Shown: piece after piece, positions 1-11,708 of the stretch
How positions within the stretch are numbered: the first letter of the stretch is position 1
How the letters are laid out: every line of letters begins with the position of its first letter
Origin: Boesenbergia rotunda
Lineage: Eukaryota > Streptophyta > Magnoliopsida > Zingiberales > Zingiberaceae
Assembly: GCA_024364735.1 (NCBI GenBank)
Contig: JAGFNQ010008308.1
Location: forward strand, 1-64,000
Direction: 5' to 3'
DNA: 64,000 nucleotides
Translations under genes and position numbers: made by a program
The notes under the pieces: model-generated
Databases searched by the model: none
Told to the model about the DNA's origin: nothing
The model's input: the letters and a program-made list of their open reading frames with translations, nothing else

Positions 1-1074
1 GACAAAAAGTTTGATTTCTCACAAAATCCTGACAAACCTTGTGTGTACAAGAAGGATGGTGGGAGTGCAGTCGTATTCCGAGTATTATATGTCGACGACA
101 TCTTACTTATAGGAAACGATATTTCAGTCTTACAGACAGTTAAAATTTGGTTATCAAAAACTTTCTCCATGAAAGACCTGGGAGAAGCAACCTATATCCT
201 TGGGATTAGAATCTATAGAGATAGATCAAAACGGTTGCTCGGTCTTTCGCAGTCTACATATATAGACCGAGTGCTAAAAAGGTTTAGCATGTTGGAATCC
301 AAGAAAGGTTACCTTCCCATTAGGCATGGGATCAACCTTTCAAAGTCTATGTGTCCGCGCACAGAAGACGAGAGGATTTGCATGAATAAGATTCCCTATG
401 CATCCGTGATAGGATCTATCATGTATGCTATGTTATGTACTAGGCCTGATGTATCGTATGCTTTGAGCGTCACAAGCAGATACCAGTCGGATCCAGGAAT
501 GGATCACTGGGCGGCTGTCAAGACAATCCTTAAGTACTTAAGAAGAACTAAGGATGTGTTCCTAATATATGGAGAATGAGATATGGTAATACGTGGGTAT
601 ACAGATGCCAGTTTCCAGACAGATAAGGATGACTCCAAATCACAATCTGGATACGTATTTACTTTGAATGGAGGCGCAGTAAGTTGGAAAAGTTCCAAAC
701 AAGACACCGTAGCGGATTCTACCATGGAAGCGGAATATATCGCAGCGTCGGAAGCAGCAAAGGAAGCAGTTTGGATCAAGAAGTTTGTCTCAGAACTTGG
801 TGTGGTTCCAACCATTGATGAAGCAGTGTCGGTTTACTGCGACAACAATGGAGCTATTGCACAAGCAAAGGAACCAAGGTCTCATCAGCGATCCAAACAC
901 ATGCTTCGCCGCTATCATCTGATCAGAGAGATTATAAGTAGGAATGACATACAAATTGAGAGAGTTCCCACTGAAAGGAATATAGCGGATCCTTTAACTA
1001 AGGCCTTGCCTCAAAGCAAGTTTGAGGGTCATGTTAGAGCCTATGGTATTGGATACCGTAGCGATTGGCATTAG
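1..1074 (+). pseudogene. Element A: Ty1/copia reverse transcriptase-RNase H, 3' end
   Basis: The frame is open from base 1, so the start lies left of the window. This is the C-terminal part of a copia Pol polyprotein, which copies element RNA into DNA in cytoplasmic particles. Seen: the catalytic YVDD box of reverse transcriptase at 88-99, the TRPDVSYA-type connection region near 450, then RNase H from about 592 (GYTDASF, YCDNNGA near 835, ADPLTKALP near 987). A single in-frame TGA at 577-579 separates the two domains, and the frame is the same on both sides. The natural stop is at 1072-1074, just before the polypurine tract and 3' LTR. Lineage is probably Tork-like, judged only from general resemblance. 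Confidence 0.9.
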
Positions 1075-1076
1075 GC

Positions 1077-1088
1077 CAAGTGGGAGTT
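1077..1088 (+). other. Polypurine tract of element A
   Basis: The purine-rich AAGTGGGAG lies immediately before the TG that opens the LTR. This is the usual primer site for plus-strand DNA synthesis, and it fixes the LTR boundary. Confidence 0.7.
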
Positions 1089-3540
1089 TGTTAGTGATAT
1101 GAGAGAAGTGTCCTAAGGCAATCGCCTTATGATTGTAAAACATTTATATTAATAAATGATAATTCACTATTTGAGTATACATGCTTGTGTATTTGATTGG
1201 GATCTTAAACTCATCTACTGAATGTCCGCCATACAGTTCACAGCATAAGAGAATTTGTGATGGGATCACAACTAGTGATTATCTCTAAATGTGCAAATGT
1301 GAAGTGTTGGAAATATCCCTAGTCGATGAATTGATAAATACGGACATTATCAATTCTGTTGAGACTAGCATGGGTTATTCTCTATTCAGCTGATTCTCAC
1401 TGGCTAGTGACATTGCGATGTCCGGAGATAAACATGGATGCTAGTTAAGGGAACTAGTTCATTGGAGTGACTAGCTGTAAGACTTCATATGGGAATCTAC
1501 ATGTAGATATGTCAATGAAGATCTTACTGCGGCTTAAGTGCGATGTTCCTTTGACTTGCAGTGTTCAAGTCATCTTGGTCATGGAGACTTATACTTTGAC
1601 ATCTTAAGCAAGTATCTCCAAGGAGGTGTGGACCCAGGATGATCGGGTGTAAGCCGAAGTGCCCGAAGATGTTTGAACAGCATACAAAGGATTCACCACT
1701 CCTTACGAGGAGATGTATACCCAGGCCTATCGTCGGATTGTTACTCAAAGCCTCTGGCTAGAGCATATCATGTTTAGAGTGAGAGTCTCTAAAATACATG
1801 AGAGTAATTAGAAATCCAAAGGACGAGTAAGACATTACTTGGGCTAGGTGTGACGTAGTCAGCCTAGTGGGGACTGACACCATTGACTGTGTCCTGAACC
1901 AAGTGGGTATAAGGTGGTGAAGGGAATGGGGCACGATTCATTAGAGCTGCTGAAGGGTTTCAGAATAATTTCTTCTGAGGTCAAACCGTTGATCTTTCGA
2001 TTAATTGGGGATCATGATGTACTACTAGGTGCCACTCATGATCGTTCTATAATTAGTTAATTATAGACGGACAACATAAATCGAAAGCCTATTTAGTCAC
2101 ACGCACTACGAGTAATCCGAGGGATTTAAAATGAGTTGAAAATTGGATTTTCCGATCAAGAGAAATAAGTCGAATCTGAGTTAGTCAGAGGCGCAATGGA
2201 AGCTAAAAATGGCTAAGTCTTTTGAAGGCTTTTTGGGCGAATTAAATGAGTTTAATTCGCGGCGGTTCGGGTTGGGTTTGGCCGACCAAAGAGGGTGTTA
2301 ACCCCTCTTTGGTGGCCGGCCAAATAAAAGGAGAAAACCAATTTAATTGGTTTAATTAATAAAATAAATCTAGCGCGATTTATTTTATAAATTATGGATA
2401 AATAAATTTGTATAAAGAAATTTATATAAATAAAATTTATACAAATTTATTCTTTTATGGAAGATTAAAATAATCCATGAGTTGGTTCATTTTAATTTTA
2501 TAAAATCAATTATGAATTGATTTATCCATAATAAGAAAGTTTATAAATTTCTTATAAAATTTATTCCATAATTTAAAGAGAAGAAGAATTAGTTTTTATT
2601 ATAAATTAGTTTATAATAAAGACTTGGTTTAAACGGAATTAATTCATAAGAATTTATAGGATAAATTTCTTATGATAAATAATTAGTTTTATTATAAAGT
2701 TAGTTATAATAAAATTCATAAGAAAATTTATAGGATAAATTTCTTATGATAACTAATTTGTTTTATTATAAATGGTTATAATAAGACTAGGCTTAAATGG
2801 AATAAGCAATAAGAAAATTTATAAGATAAATTTCTTATAACTAATTCCGTTAATTCGGTTTAGAGGGAGACTTAGCAAAGGAGTTGCTACTATATAAAGG
2901 AACCAAAGGCTAGCCCTTATTCCTAACGAAAATAATCAAGTGATTATTATTGGAGCTCTCCCTCTCTCTCTTCTCTTCTCTCCTCCTTCTCTTCTTCTTT
3001 CCTTAGGGCCGGCGCACCCTAGCTCCCCTAGGGCCGGCGCCCAACCTACATCCAAGGTGGTGGAGGCCGTGAGCTTCAAGAAGAAGAAGGAGAACCCGAA
3101 CACGAAGAAGAAGAAGCGGATAGCGATTCCTCTCTTCCCGGAATTCGATTCCGTTACTTCGTTGGTTAGTTTTTCATTATTTTCTCTTATTCTTCTAGTT
3201 GTGCCTTCCAAGAATCTAGTAGTTCTCGTCGGCACAAAACTCGTGACTTTCCGAAGTCATCCCGAAGAGAACTCGGCGTGGACGCGAATAGAAGCGAAGC
3301 TTCCAAGGGACGCTACGGTTGGATCTCGTCCCTTACTTCGAGTTACGCGAGGTACTTGGTAAATTAGTTTACTTTTCGTAAACTTTTATTTTATGATTAT
3401 GTCGATACACTATAAGATTGCATGCTAGATACGTAGTTAAAATAATTTTGGAAATTATTTTATGCAAACTCTTCCGCTGCACGTAAAAATTTTGAATTTT
3501 ACGAACTCGTATCCTTGTCGACATGCACCCGATCCCAACA
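1089..3540 (+). repeat. 3' LTR of element A
   Basis: The LTR opens TGTTAG after the polypurine tract and closes CCAACA, directly before the protease codons of element B. Length is 2452 bp. It holds no gene. The open frames at 2936-3362 lie in its transcribed leader region, downstream of a TATA box, and have no family features. 2330-2850 is very AT-rich, with many short TTATAAATTT-like repeats. The matching 5' LTR and the left target duplication are outside the window. The right flank starts GATAT. Confidence 0.85.
2891..2898 (+). promoter_or_regulatory. TATA box of LTR A
   Basis: TATATAAA sits about 650 bp before the LTR end, in the position expected for an LTR promoter, and a CT-rich leader follows from about 2950. 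Confidence 0.55.
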
Positions 3541-3738
3541 GATATGGGAGCCACTGATCATGTCTGCAATTCTTTGCAAGGGTTCCAGGAAATCCGATGG
3601 CTAGCTGATGGAGAGATTATCGTCTACATGGGTAATGCTACGGAGGTGGCGGCTATTGCAATGGGAGATGTTTATTTCTCTTTTGAGAGGAATAAAGTTT
3701 TGGTTTTAAGAAATTGCCTTTATGTACCTAGTTTTTGA
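3541..3738 (+). pseudogene. Element B: copia protease remnant
   Basis: Directly after LTR A the frame reads DMGATDHVCN, the aspartic-protease motif of copia Pol (usually D-S/T-G-A-T-x-H). The catalytic Asp is kept but the next residue is Met. The domain continues with the usual small-residue strand (MGNATEVAAIAMGDV) and the NCLYVPSF end, then meets TGA at 3736-3738. The upstream part of B (gag and 5' LTR) must lie left of element A, outside the window, because A is inserted at this point. Confidence 0.85.
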
Positions 3739-4653
3739 AAGAACCTTGTTTCGGTTTCTAAAATAATAAAGGATGGATATTCTATTGCTTTTAATGTCCA
3801 TATTGTTATAAAAAGGAATAGAGAGATTATCTATTCAGGTAAATTGGTTGACAATTTGTATACTTTAGAACCACAATCTCCCACGATGCTAGTAGAAGTA
3901 AATAACTCATCATCTAACCTTAAGAGAAAAGAACATTCGAAGATGAAACAAATATATCTTTGGCATCTAAGACTTGGTCATATTAACCTTAGTAGGATTC
4001 AAAGGTTGATAGCTGATGGGCCCTTGGGTTCATTGGTGGTGGAAGACTTCCCAACCTGTGAACCTTGCTTGGAAGGTAAGATGACCAAGAGGTCATTCAA
4101 GGCCAAGGGGTATAGGGCCAAAGATGTGTTAGAGTTGGTTCATTATGATTTGTGTGATCCTATGTCTATCCAGGCTAGAGGTGGCTTTGAATACTTCGTC
4201 TCTTTCATTGACGATTATTCAAGGTATGGGTACATTTACTTGATATACTACAAGTCTGAATGCTTTGATAAGTTCAAAGAATTCACGGCTGATGTGGAGA
4301 AACATCAAGGTAAAAGTATCAAGACACTATGATCAGATCGTGGTGGTGAGTACCCCTTGGGAGAGTTTAGAACTTTCTTATCAGAGGCTGGGATTCAATC
4401 CCAATTGTCTGCACCTGGTACGCCCCAACAGAACGTTCTAGCAGAGAGAAGGAATAGAACTCTTATGGAAATGGTTAGACCGATGATGAGCTACTCCGAA
4501 TTGCCGGATTCGTTCTGGGGATATGCTCTGGAAATGGCAATGTACATACTGAACTTGGTAGCATCTAAGTCAGTACCCTCCACTCCCACAAAATTGTGAA
4601 CTGGGCGAAAGCCTAGTCTAGGATATATTCGGATTTAGGGTAGTCTAGCACAT
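3739..4653 (+). pseudogene. Element B: copia integrase
   Basis: Holds the pre-integrase zinc motif (LWHLRLGH ... CEPCLEGK, 3955-4080) and the integrase core. Catalytic acidic positions are recognisable: Asp in LVHYDLCDP near 4150, Asp in SDRGGEY near 4336, and Glu in LAERRNRTLMEM near 4445. Integrase inserts the cDNA into the host chromosome. The gene is broken: TGA at 4330-4332, where the family has Arg, a stop near 4597, and further stops to 4650. The order PR-INT-RT-RH marks the copia superfamily. Confidence 0.88.
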
Positions 4654-5740
4654 GTGCTAATGGGAGATACTGATAAGTTAGAATCTCGTACAAAAGTGTG
4701 CTTGTTCGTAGGCTATCCTAGAGGGACGAAAGGTGGTTTGTTCTATAGTCCTAAGGATCAGAAGGTAATCGTTAGCACGAATGCCCGATTCTTAGAGGAA
4801 GACTATGTGTTGAACCACAAGCCCATGAGCAGACTTATTCTTAAGAAATTAAGAGGGGGCGTTCCGACCTTAGTACCAACGGTACAAGAGAATATACCAC
4901 AAGTCACTGCACCGCGTGTCACAGAAGATACACAGGTGGTACCTCGTCGTAGTGGGAGGGTTGTTAGACAACCTGAAAGATTCGTGTTCTTAGGAGAGTC
5001 ATCGGACTGGTCCTTGGCGAACATGAACCTGATCCCTGGACTTATGACGAAGCACTCCAAGATAATGATGCGATATCTTGGCAAAGGGCAATGAATTCTG
5101 AGATAGAATCTATGGATTCTAATCATGTCTGGGAGCAAGTAGAACCACCCAATGGTGTAAAACTCATTGGATGCAAGTGGATCTACAAAAGAAAGAGAGG
5201 TGCGGACGGGTAGGATGAGACCTTCAAAGCTATACTTGTTGCGAAAGGGTATACTCAGAAAGAGGGTATCGATTATGAGGAGACCTTTTCACCGGTAGTC
5301 ATGCTTAAGTCTATCCGGATTCTCTTATCTATTGCCGCTCATATGGATTATGAGGTATGGCAGATGGATGTCAAGACATCTTTCGTTAACGGAAGTCTTG
5401 AGGAGACCATCTATATGAAGCAACTAGAGGGATTCATTGCGAAGGGCAAAGAGCATCTTTTGTTCAAGCTTAATCGGTCCATTTATGGATTGAAGCAAGC
5501 TTCAAGATCTTGAAACATCCTCTTTGATGAGGTAATCAGTCATATGAATTTATTCAATGTTCGGATGAGTCATGTGTATATTGGAGATGTGACGGAAATG
5601 TAGTGGTATTTCTTGTACTATACGTAGATGATATTTTGCTCATTGGCAACAATGTCAAAGTATTATCAGACGTTAAGGGTATGGTTGTCCAATCAGTTTG
5701 ATATGAAGAACTTGGGAGAAGCCTAGGGATATCAGAGTAA
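4654..5740 (+). pseudogene. Element B: integrase C-terminus and reverse transcriptase
   Basis: 4654-5094 is the copia integrase C-terminal module (VGYPRGTKGGLFY, then the RRSGRVVRQPERF tail). From about 5085 follows reverse transcriptase: GCKWIYKRKRGADG, GYTQKEGIDYEETFSPV (5250-5300), WQMDVKTSFVNG (5350-5400), YGLKQA (5485-5510) and YVDD at 5621-5632. There are stops at about 5210 and 5511 plus frameshifts. Compared with element A, about 290 bp are missing at about 5726 (A bases 190-480), so the connection region is deleted and the sequence jumps straight to the YQS-P-GHW segment. Confidence 0.88.
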
Positions 5741-6320
5741 CCCTAGACAGGGACATTGGACTGCGGTAAAGCATATACTGAAGTACCTAAGAAGGACTAG
5801 GGATTATATGCTAGTTTACCGGGCAGACCAATTACTCCCTATGGGTTATACGGATTCTGACTTCCAATCAGATAGGGATAAAAGTAACTCTACCTCGGGG
5901 TATATGTTTACTTTAGGAGGTGGAGCCATAGTATGGAGGAGTGTCAAGCAGAAATGCGTGGTGGACTCCTCCATGGAAGCTAAGTATGTGGCAGCCTCTG
6001 AGGCGGCCAAAGAAGATGTATGGCTCAGGAACTTCTTGATGGACTTGAATGTGATTCCTGGTTTGCCGAGAGCTATCACAATTTATTGTGATAACAGTGG
6101 TGTAGTTGCAAACTCGAAGGAACCACGAGCCCACAAGGCAAGTAAACACATAGAGCGCAAGTACCACCTGATATGAGACATCATAAAGTGAGGAGAAGTT
6201 GTTGTTGCCAAGATTGCAATGGAGGACAACCAAGCAGATTATTTCACTAAGGCCCTTCCGGCGAGAGATTTTGATAGGCATGTGGAGGATATGGGAGTCA
6301 GATGTATGGCGTTATGAGGA
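5741..6320 (+). pseudogene. Element B: RNase H
   Basis: The copia RNase H frame reads MGYTDSDFQSDRDKSNSTSGY, SMEAKYVAASEAAKE and YCDNSGVVANSKEP, ending in the family tail DNQADYFTKALP near 6220-6260. RNase H removes the RNA template during cDNA synthesis. Stops at 6174-6176 and 6188-6190 and a frameshift break the tail. The polypurine tract and 3' LTR follow. Confidence 0.88.
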
Positions 6321-6338
6321 CAACAGAGTCTTTGAGTA

Positions 6339-6350
6339 TAAGTGGGAAAT
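6339..6350 (+). other. Polypurine tract of element B
   Basis: AAGTGGGAAAT lies directly before the TGTAAG start of the LTR, as in element A. Confidence 0.65.
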
Positions 6351-8168
6351 TGTAAGGATGTATACTAAAAGTCTTACCTTTTCTGTATGGACATCTATAT
6401 TTTGAAAGAGAATCACATGATCACTGTTTGCATGTTTATATTAGTATGTGCATTTTGTCTGATACTTTGCATTGTAGATAACATGGTGTGTGGTGTCACA
6501 CAGAAGATCATGTTATCAGTCCTTGTAAAGTATAAGTAGAGGCTCACAACCGAGACGGAATTGGACAAACCATCGGGATGGTTGTAGTGTAATTTGGTGT
6601 TGGTTTGTCTTGACCATAGAATTACACTAGTGCACTTTGTGTGCATTGAGCAGGACTGACATAGAGGTGATCCAATTTATACTAATTTTATAATTGGATC
6701 AGACCTCAATTTATTATGGAGTGCATGCTCTGAATCCTGATATAATTACGGGCACATGTACTTAGTATTTATTTCTTTGATTTAGCAATGGACGAGATTT
6801 ATTTTGCTAAATCAATAGACCCGATAAATTAGAAAATAATATTATGTACATAGTGTGCCATTAATTATAGGCCGAAACCGTGTCCTGGTGAGTCACGATG
6901 ATGATGCCCCCATGATGAGCTCATAAGGTTCATCATGTTAAATCCTGCAGGTGGACTTGGTTCAACATGATGATAAGAATGAGTGGTGCTAATCAAGGAG
7001 TTAGATGTTGATTAATTACAATTGTCAGTAATTTAAATTAATCAACGAGCATTCGATATCTTAAACACGGGGAGAAATTGTACTCATAATAGGTGGAGCT
7101 CATATATAAATATGGAGGTTGGTGAGGTAGTTCAATGAAGAGCCTTTAGTGGAATGGTTTTTCAATAATGGATCGGGCCTTGATCCATTAGGTAGCCAAG
7201 ACCCAACTCCTTCTCATGGTTCCTATCGTAGCCCAATAAATATCCCATGGAGCCATGAAACCAAGCATCCAATTAATCATCTAACTATATCTTCTCTCCT
7301 CTCTTCCTCTCTCTCTCTCTCTCCTAGGTCTTGGTGGTCGGCGGCACCACTTTGGAAGATGGTGCCCAACGCAACTTGAAGGAGGAGAAGAGGAGAGCCT
7401 ACCTTCCTTTCTACTTCCATCCTTCTCATCCTTTCTTTGTGGCGTGATCACCTATTCTCCTTGGTGGTCGGCGGCGCTAGGAGAACAGAGGAAGAAGGTG
7501 GCCGGTGACACCTCATTGGATTGTGGTTGCCAGCGCAAAGTGGAAAAAGAAGAAGAAGAGGCTTGTGCTTCCTTGTGTACTTGGTGCCGCAAGATAGGAA
7601 GTTCAAGAGGAGGTTGGTTAGGGTTGTTGTGAGGGAGAAGAGATCTTCACTTCTTCTCCATCACCTTTTTCTTCTTGGAGAGGCCGGCGGCAAGCCCTAG
7701 TGGCTAAGGTTGGTTGGCGGCCTTGGTGACTTCAGTTCTTGGTAGATCGTCGCCCACACGACGTCCAAGAGGGGAGGATCATATAATAGAAGATCGTAAG
7801 ATAATGAGAGGTATATTTTCTCTCATGGCTCCTTTGATTTCTATCATTTCATGTGGTTTTAATTAATTATCTTGCTCTTAATTATTTGTTAATTAATGAT
7901 GATAATTAATTATGTTGGACCCCGATGATAAACACAAAAACTAGCGATCCACTCGTCGTCTTTTCTGTGACTAATTGGTTAGGCTAGTTACAAGGCGTGA
8001 ACATCAAGTTTGGCAAAGTTGTAACTCAAATCAATTTGTACGGCGATGAGACGGTCGTTTGGGAGATAGGTCTCCATTCGGATTAAATTTTTTTTAATCC
8101 ATGGACATGGAGAGGTTTCCCATGGATGACCCGGTATTCACTTAGGAAACCCACCAAGCTATCCAACA
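6351..8168 (+). repeat. 3' LTR of element B
   Basis: Starts TGTAAGGATGTATAC after the polypurine tract and ends CCAACA at 8168; 1818 bp. Both ends and much of the body match solo LTR E (8468-35363, opposite strand) and fragment M (39.5-40.4 kb), so this is a repeated LTR family. The open frames at 7149-7632 are in the transcribed leader and show no protein family. The right flank (GTGGA...) is part of the SIRE-like LTR of element J, so B appears to have landed in J. Confidence 0.82.
7103..7112 (+). promoter_or_regulatory. TATA box of LTR B
   Basis: TATATAAATA lies about 750 bp after the LTR start, ahead of a CT-rich leader, consistent with the LTR promoter. Confidence 0.5.
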
Positions 8169-8467
8169 GTGGACTAAGCACCGAAGTCCTGATCCGAAAG
8201 ATTGGGCAGGAGACTTAGCCGAGCGAGGATTGCGGACAAAAGTAGAGGCGAGTCGAGGTACGGACGTCTCGAGATCTGGTAGTCTCGGAGGCCGAGCAAA
8301 AGTCCAACTGGAGGAGCCAATTGGCAAAAGGTAACTTCTCCTGAGAGGAGTAGGTGAGGGTGCATTCCCCGGAAGAGGGAACAATAGGCGTCGGTTCGAC
8401 ATAGGGTTTCATGTTGAAATCTAAAGTCAGAACCAAGACAGCTCAGGTTATTATTCATAGACTTATT
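8169..8467 (+). repeat. LTR fragment of element J, left piece
   Basis: This stretch lies between LTR B and solo LTR E. Read in reverse it matches the CGAACCGACGCCTA...CACCTACTCCTCTCAGGAGAA...GGCTCCTCC block of solo LTR L (38755-38860). It is therefore part of a SIRE-type LTR in + orientation. Its continuation is 35369-36140, because the LTR E target duplication TTATT occurs at 8463-8467 and 35364-35368. The open frames here are not genes. Confidence 0.65.
8463..8467. repeat. Target site duplication of LTR E, left copy
   Basis: TTATT precedes the TGTTGGG end of LTR E. The same five bases follow its other end at 35364-35368, 26.9 kb away. Confidence 0.85.
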
Positions 8468-9974
8468 TGTTGGGAGGTATGGCTTGGCGATTTCCAAGAC
8501 AACCACGTGTTCATTCCTGAGAGACATCTCTATGTCTACGGATTAAAAATTTAATCTAAATAGAGACTTGTCTCTCAAAGGATCGTCTCGTCGTCGTGTT
8601 AATTAATCCAAGTCACAACATAGCCAAAACCAAGGTTAAGACCTTGTAACTTTCCGGATTAATTAACCGCGGAAAAGACGACGAATGGATCGTCGATTTT
8701 TGTGTTTGTATTCGGGGTCCATGACATAATTAATTATCAAATTAATAAATAAATAAATAATCTATGATAACTAATTATCAACATGCAATGACAACAAATA
8801 TCAAAGCAATTAACATGACAAAAGTAAAACGGAGCTCAAGAGAGTTATACATCGTCGTTTACCTCGTAGTCATCTACCTTATGGCCCTACCCTCCTGAAC
8901 GTCGTGTGGGCGATGATCTACCAAGACGCGGAGTCACCAAGGCACGCCAAAATCACCTTCTTCAATCCTCTTCCTCTTTGGTAGCAAAAACCCTAGCTAG
9001 GGTTTCGGCCAACCTCCTTCTCGCCGCTCCTCCTCTCGCCGTTGGCCACGTCAAGCTCCATGATCCGGTCGGCCAAGAGGCACCACCGAGAGGCAGCTAT
9101 GAAGATGAAGAAAGGGAAGAAGAAGTTGAGCATGCTCCTTCTTCTTCCCAAAAACCCGCCGAAAACCCTAATTCCCTCTCCTTCACCGCCAGCGCCAAAC
9201 AAAGAAGAAGTCACCTGTTTTCCGGCAACCAGAATCCTCTCCTCCTTGCTTCTTGCTTGCACACGCAGAGGAGGAGACAACGATGAGAGAAGGAGAGGAG
9301 ATCAAAGAGGAAGAAGGGAGAAAAACCGAGCTTCTCTTCCATCTTGCCGCCGGCGCCGCAAGGTGATGAAACCCACCGCCGGTTTCCTCTCCACCCGCGC
9401 CTCTGCTCTGAGCCGAGCACCAAGGTGCTCCTCCCTCCCCTGCCGGTGCTTCACGCCCAAAGGATGAGTGGAAGATGAAGAGATGGCTCCTCTTCTTCCT
9501 CCTCCTTCTCGCCGGCGTAAAGTAACCTAGGAGAGAGAGGGGGGAATAGGAAAAAGGGTTTTGTGATTAATCCGAATTAATTCTCAATTAATTCATTAAG
9601 CCTTGTATCTCCTATGGGGTTATATATAAGGCTAAGGTAGGGACCATGCAGAGGAGTTGGTTCTTGGCCCACTAATGGATTCAAACCCGATCCATTAATG
9701 GTGATCCATTCCACTAAAGGATCCCATTGAACTTCCTCACCAACCCCTATATTTTCATACGTGCTCCACATATTATGAGTCATCCATCTCCCCATGTTTA
9801 AGATATTGAATGCCCAATAATTAATTTAATTTACTAATAATTAAATTAATTATCCTATTTATCCTTGATGAGTACCACTAAACCTTTTCATCATGTCGGA
9901 CCATGGTCCACTTGCAAGATTTGACATGACGATCCTTTTGAGCTCACCAAGGGGGCATCATCATCCCGACTCAC
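8468..9974 (-). repeat. Solo LTR E, left piece
   Basis: On the minus strand this is the 3' three quarters of an LTR of the B family. The end reads CCAACA. The segment with a GTCGTCTTTT motif and the GGACCCC...CACAAAAA block matches 7916-8168 inverted. A minus-strand TATA-like TATATAA lies near 9622-9630. The LTR stops at 9974, where Athila element C is inserted, and resumes at 34830. Total LTR length without C is about 2.04 kb. No internal region or second LTR belongs to it, so it is a solo LTR. The frames at 8906-9467 are leader sequence and are not called as genes. Confidence 0.85.
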
Positions 9975-11695
9975 TGGAAGACCCAAATTTATATGTCACG
10001 AATATGGGTCTCAAATTTAGATATTTATAACTGAAAACCCTTGCTAACAAAATAGAAATGTAGAATAGCAGCCTCAGGTCGTATTTTTTTCCTGGACTAA
10101 TTGCGAGTGTTCGAATTATGCTTGAATGTTATTTGTCGTTAAATGATTTGAGTTTTCTTGATAAAATGGGATTTTGTTTTGCAAATAACACGAATGAGCA
10201 GTAGGAAAATGGCTTAGCTAAACAAATAGCACTAAGGAGTTACAAGACTACACTTATCCAATTTAAAAGCTAATCAATGACCTAGCTTAACACTAATTAA
10301 GAGCTAACATTTCGACTTGATTTTATGAGAATTAAAGTGCAGTAGCTGACAACAAGAGTAATGGAGCTTGGAATAAGAACAAAACTACAGACATAAAATG
10401 GAATCCTAGCAATTCAAGTTGGATGCTTAGAACAGGGGTTAAATCTGTCTCTGTGGTGAACTGATCGGTCGGCAGACCGATCAAATACCAACCTAATCGG
10501 ACTGGTGACCGATCAGATGCTGCTTGGATCGGTCACACAGACTGATCAGTAGCTGAAATGATCTGATATAGAATAGAACGACGTAAACAAACTGAATAGA
10601 AATGCAGAATTCAAGAATAAAATGAGCAGGGATTACAAACGATGAACATTCTCATCAGGTTCTTCCTCTTAGCGTCACACAAGACCTAGCCAAAAACCCT
10701 CTAGTTCGGAATTCAGTAAGGAGGGCCTTCCGTTATCAGTAATCGTGAGCTTGACTGCTTGATCTGCATACCTTGCCAATTCCTTCTTCCTCGATGAACT
10801 GATGATCAACTTCGACTCAGAAATCGCTCAAACTCTCGAAGAACCCCTTGATGCGAGCTGAGAACTCAAGTCGATGAAGATCAGAACTCCAGAAAGAAAC
10901 GATCGGCAGAGGATAGCTTCGGCGAAACCCTCGCTTAAGCTTCAGAAACACTGTTGATTAGCATATTGATGGAAGGACTACCTTGATGACTCGAATTCTT
11001 CAAAGAGAATGCAGATCGGATGAAGGCGCGCGAATGAATTGGAGAATGATGAACAAAACTGGAGCAGAGAACTCGCGACCTCCCCGAGCGACAGAGGGAA
11101 TTCTTGATTTAACTAAGCATTTTGAATTTCGACGGCTGAGATTGTTCCACTCTGATCCAACGGTCAGATCAAATCGGATCGACTCCAAACTTCTGCTTGT
11201 CCTTAACTCGGATCACTCAGATCTGAAGCGGATCACTCAGATCTCCTCTTCTTTAGCCTGAACTGTCTAGATCCACTGGTACTTGATCCAACGACTAAAT
11301 TAGCTCTGATCTGGCCCAAACTTTTAGATCTTGATCCATGAACTTGATTAAGTCTATCTTGAGCTTGGATCAACCGGAAATTGGTGGATGGCTTTGATCT
11401 AACCGTCATCTTCAATGGATGGCCCATATTGATTCAGCTCTTGATCCCTTTGATCTAGGCCCATTCTGAACTCAAGTCCTAAACCAATCTTGATCTAGGT
11501 TCATGATTAACTGAAGCCTACAAAATTAGATTCAACATTAATGCTAAAATATCTCAAATATAGGAAGAATTGTATCCAAGGACAAAATAGAAAGATTTCA
11601 TGAAACCTAATACAAATGCAAACTTAAGCATATGAAACGGGATAAAAAAACGTGGATTTAAAAGCCTAATTTAATCCACAATATGAAAGTTATCA
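9975..11695 (-). repeat. Element C 3' LTR
   Basis: Runs from TGGAAGACCC to GTTATCA on the + strand, 1721 bp, and matches 33074-34824 almost end to end. The left and right LTRs differ at many positions and by an indel of about 30 bp (extra bases near 34290-34330), so C is old compared with K. It carries GATCGGTC/GACCGATC hairpins at 10463-10545. Confidence 0.9.
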
Positions 11696-11708
11696 ACTCC
11701 CCCACACT
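11696..11708 (-). other. Element C polypurine tract
   Basis: On the minus strand AGTGTGGGGGAGT ends directly at the LTR start TGATAAC. This fixes the left LTR as the 3' LTR and the element as minus-strand. Confidence 0.85.

Noticed and set aside
2936..3362. Overlapping open frames of 99 and 140 codons on both strands
   Set aside because: They lie inside LTR A downstream of its TATA box, are CT- or AG-rich low complexity, and show no domain.
7149..7632. Possible host gene exons with CT-rich start
   Set aside because: They sit within LTR B, downstream of its TATA box; the related LTR E does not keep the frames.
8906..9467. Overlapping open frames of up to 141 codons
   Set aside because: They lie in the leader part of solo LTR E; purine/pyrimidine-rich sequence keeps several frames open at once.
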